A stretch of DNA of 64,000 bases, taken from NCBI GenBank assembly GCA_016869535.1, contig VGDX01000008.1, positions 60,750-124,749 of the forward strand, read 5' to 3'. Source of the stretch: Alphaproteobacteria bacterium. Lineage in GTDB: Bacteria > Pseudomonadota > Alphaproteobacteria > Rhizobiales > Methyloligellaceae. The notes beneath the pieces are model-generated. The model had not been told where the DNA came from. It did not search any database and worked only from the letters and a program-made list of their open reading frames with translations. A program made the translations under genes and the position numbers. How positions within the stretch are numbered: the stretch's first letter is position 1; each line of letters begins with the position of its first letter. Shown here piece after piece: positions 62,657 to 64,000 of this stretch.

Positions 62657-63150
62657 TACATACACTCCTAACTCAGGGGTTGCGTGATGTTTTCAGTCGG
62701 CCATTGGCCGTGCTGTCTACAAAACGCTCTCCCACACTTGTTGTTCCACAATTTAATCGGATTTTCGCCGGTCATCGGTCACATTGGTCCTTGCCGATAG
62801 GGCACTAACTCAGCCTCACCATATCGCTGACAAAATCAGTATCGATGTCATCAAGACCAGTGAGATCGAATGTGGTCGCAGAAACACCCGGCCTGGTGCA
62901 TCGCGGCCCGAGCGAAGCAGGACATTTTAGTTGAAGGACCAAGTCCCTATTATTTAGGGTTATATATTGGCGTCCCCATGAGCGGATTTGTGGCGTCACA
63001 GCCTTGGGTTGCGGCTGTCATCTGGGGGATCAGACAAAAGTCCGAAGGGGATGGTGCTCAGGGGCGGAATCGAACCACCGGGATTGTGGGAGATAAACCG
63101 CGCCCTTGGTCACAGGCACCTGATTGCCGCCGGCGGGTCGGATCGACCAA
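62657..63150. other. Gene-poor stretch with a tRNA remnant
   Basis: No convincing gene is seen in these 494 bases. A minus-strand frame ending at 62805 closes with FDLTGLDDIDTDFVSDM, which reads like the tail of a real protein whose upstream part is missing. The 3' fragment of a tRNA lies at 63052-63079. Together these suggest an old recombination border. Confidence 0.5.
63052..63079 (-). pseudogene. 3' end of a tRNA, tRNA-Phe-like fragment
   Basis: On the minus strand the bases form a complete T-arm (GGTGG-TTCGATT-CCGCC), the 3' acceptor strand CCTGAGC, base 73 (A) and CCA. No 5' acceptor strand (GCTCAGG), D-arm or anticodon arm lies upstream. The sequence is like the 3' end of alphaproteobacterial tRNA-Phe with one changed acceptor base. 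Such fragments are left when elements integrate at the 3' end of a tRNA gene. Confidence 0.72.
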
Positions 63151-63789
63151 TCACCACCGCAAAACGTACGAGCCAAGGAGCGCACCGACGAACGTCACGC
63201 TGCCGATAGCAATGGTGTACCAAGCTGCCACGAATAAGGGGCTGTCATCGGGACAGTTCGAGGCATAGAGGGCCGCAGCCAGCGCGGCCGATGCAAGACC
63301 AGCCGCCGCACCAGCCAAGGTTCGCCTCGTAGGTGCACCGCGCGAAAGACCGAAAAGAAGCGCGGCGAGGGGTGCCAGCGATAGGACTGGAATGATCGTC
63401 AGGAATGCCCAGGCGTGCGAGCCCACAAGTCTCGACGCCCATTCACCTGACGGAACAGCGGCAAGTTCCAGAACGCAAGCCACGATCAGGGCGCCGAAAG
63501 GAATCAACAGGGCCCAAAGCCATGCCCGTGAAGACACGCCCGGTCTTGCCAGGTGCCAGGTGAGGGCAAGCGCGGGGATGAGCAGCGCAAGCGTATATAC
63601 AAGCTTGAATTGGAAGCGCGCCGTCAAGCTCGCCTCCGCGAAGTCAGGTCTAACACCCAATGTCCACAGAAAGACCAGACCGGCCAGCAATGCGCCGGCG
63701 AGCGTGCAAAGCGCGAGCGTGCGCGCGATCGGCATCCCCGTTGAGGGCAGATCGGCCGCCAGTGCGTCAATGAAGTTTTCGGTTTTCAC
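63151..63789 (-). CDS. NrsF-like anti-sigma factor (DUF1109)
   Basis: A 212-residue inner-membrane protein with about six hydrophobic segments. The family pattern DALAADLPSTGMP near the N-terminus and the terminal WYTIAIGSVTFVGALLGSYVLRW match NrsF, the membrane anti-sigma factor first studied with SigF in Caulobacter. Such proteins hold an ECF sigma factor at the membrane until an oxidative or metal signal is sensed. It starts at GTG, overlapping the sigma gene stop by 4 bases, so the two are cotranslated. Confidence 0.86.
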   Translation of the reverse strand: MKTENFIDALAADLPSTGMPIARTLALCTLAGALLAGLVFLWTLGVRPDFAEASLTARFQFKLVYTLALLIPALALTWHLARPGVSSRAWLWALLIPFGALIVACVLELAAVPSGEWASRLVGSHAWAFLTIIPVLSLAPLAALLFGLSRGAPTRRTLAGAAAGLASAALAAALYASNCPDDSPLFVAAWYTIAIGSVTFVGALLGSYVLRW

Positions 63790-64000
63790 CTTTCACCTTC
63801 ACCTTTGCGATAAAAGGCCGCAAGTTTCTTGAGACTCCGGTGCAACGCGACGCGAACTGCGCCTTCGCTCATGGCGAGCCGACCGGCGACGTCCCGTATG
63901 GAAAGCTCCTCGAGAGCAATAGAGCACACTACATCTCGCTCGCGCGGTTTCAGCCCATTCATGAGGGTCAGAACGTCGTGCCGGTCCATATTAGGTTCGG
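63786..64000 (-). CDS. ECF RNA polymerase sigma factor, C-terminal part (cut by window edge)
   Basis: The visible 71 residues are sigma region 4: LKPRERDVVCSIALEELSIRDVAGRLAMSEGAVRVALHRSLKKL, split here for length, with a helix-turn-helix typical of ECF factors. The frame is open through the window edge and no start lies inside that would give a complete protein. It is paired with the NrsF gene downstream, as in ECF/NrsF operons. The target promoters cannot be read from this fragment. Confidence 0.9.
   Translation of the reverse strand, partial: EPNMDRHDVLTLMNGLKPRERDVVCSIALEELSIRDVAGRLAMSEGAVRVALHRSLKKLAAFYRKGEGER

Noticed and set aside
62870..63268. Plus-strand frame of 132 codons across the tRNA fragment
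   Set aside because: It runs through the tRNA remnant and into the antisense of nrsF, with no signal of a real protein.

Overview
The window is about 62 to 65 percent GC and reads as chromosomal DNA of an alphaproteobacterium, most likely a member of the Hyphomicrobiales (Rhizobiales). Supporting marks are a short HisG with a HisZ partner beside HisS, a tRNA-His of the alphaproteobacterial type (A73, G1:U72, no G-1), a phasin, a PdhS/DivJ-type histidine kinase, an Irr-like box in front of an iron transporter, an NrsF/ECF sigma pair, a BcsS-family protein and an Anbu peptidase operon. I do not assign a genus.

Layout. 1-8.7 kb: the 3' end of groEL with a strong terminator, the hisS-hisZ-hisG operon (minus), glycolate oxidase glcD-glcE-glcF (minus) and a small cytochrome c. 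8.7-15 kb: two tandem autotransporter genes with nearly identical beta-barrels; the shorter copy has lost its secretion leader. 15-21.5 kb: an orphan TRAP binding protein, then a dehydratase / polyprenyl-phosphate sugar-1-P transferase / 4-reductase trio likely to start O-antigen with QuiNAc, and a convergent glycosyltransferase. 21.5-26 kb: small secreted proteins, a CNT nucleoside transporter, a Rap1a/Tai-like protein, an RTX protein, tRNA-His and a phasin. 26-38 kb: a histidine kinase, an iron ABC transporter lacking its ATPase but carrying a Cys-rich unknown gene, AsmA, an orphan binding protein, BcsS, and a beta-CASP exonuclease with an ATP-dependent DNA ligase.

38-46 kb: a minus-strand run of eight genes. 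The upstream four encode a circularly permuted ATP-grasp enzyme, an alpha-E protein, a transglutaminase-like protein and Anbu. This set has been predicted to be a peptide synthesis/cleavage system, with no settled substrate that I know of. It is followed by a methyltransferase and two duplicated acyl-CoA/AMP ligases. 46-51.5 kb: MarC and an RND efflux pump (inner-membrane and adaptor subunits only). 51.6-58 kb: an Rrf2 regulator, a complete sulfate ABC transporter (binding protein, CysT, CysW, CysA) and an OprP-type porin. The transporter and the porin share an unusual upstream sequence block. 58-64 kb: a DUF3108 protein, a pentapeptide-repeat/transmembrane/L,D-transpeptidase fusion overlapping a TMEM175-like channel gene, a small secreted protein, a 3' tRNA-Phe-like remnant in a gene-poor stretch, and an NrsF anti-sigma factor with its ECF sigma gene cut by the window edge.

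Most promising leads: the Anbu/ATP-grasp operon and its possible extension, the pentapeptide/L,D-transpeptidase fusion, the Cys-rich gene inside the iron operon, the tRNA fragments beside the RTX gene and near 63 kb, and the shared promoter-proximal element of the sulfate transporter and porin. All calls come from reading the sequence; no database search was possible.
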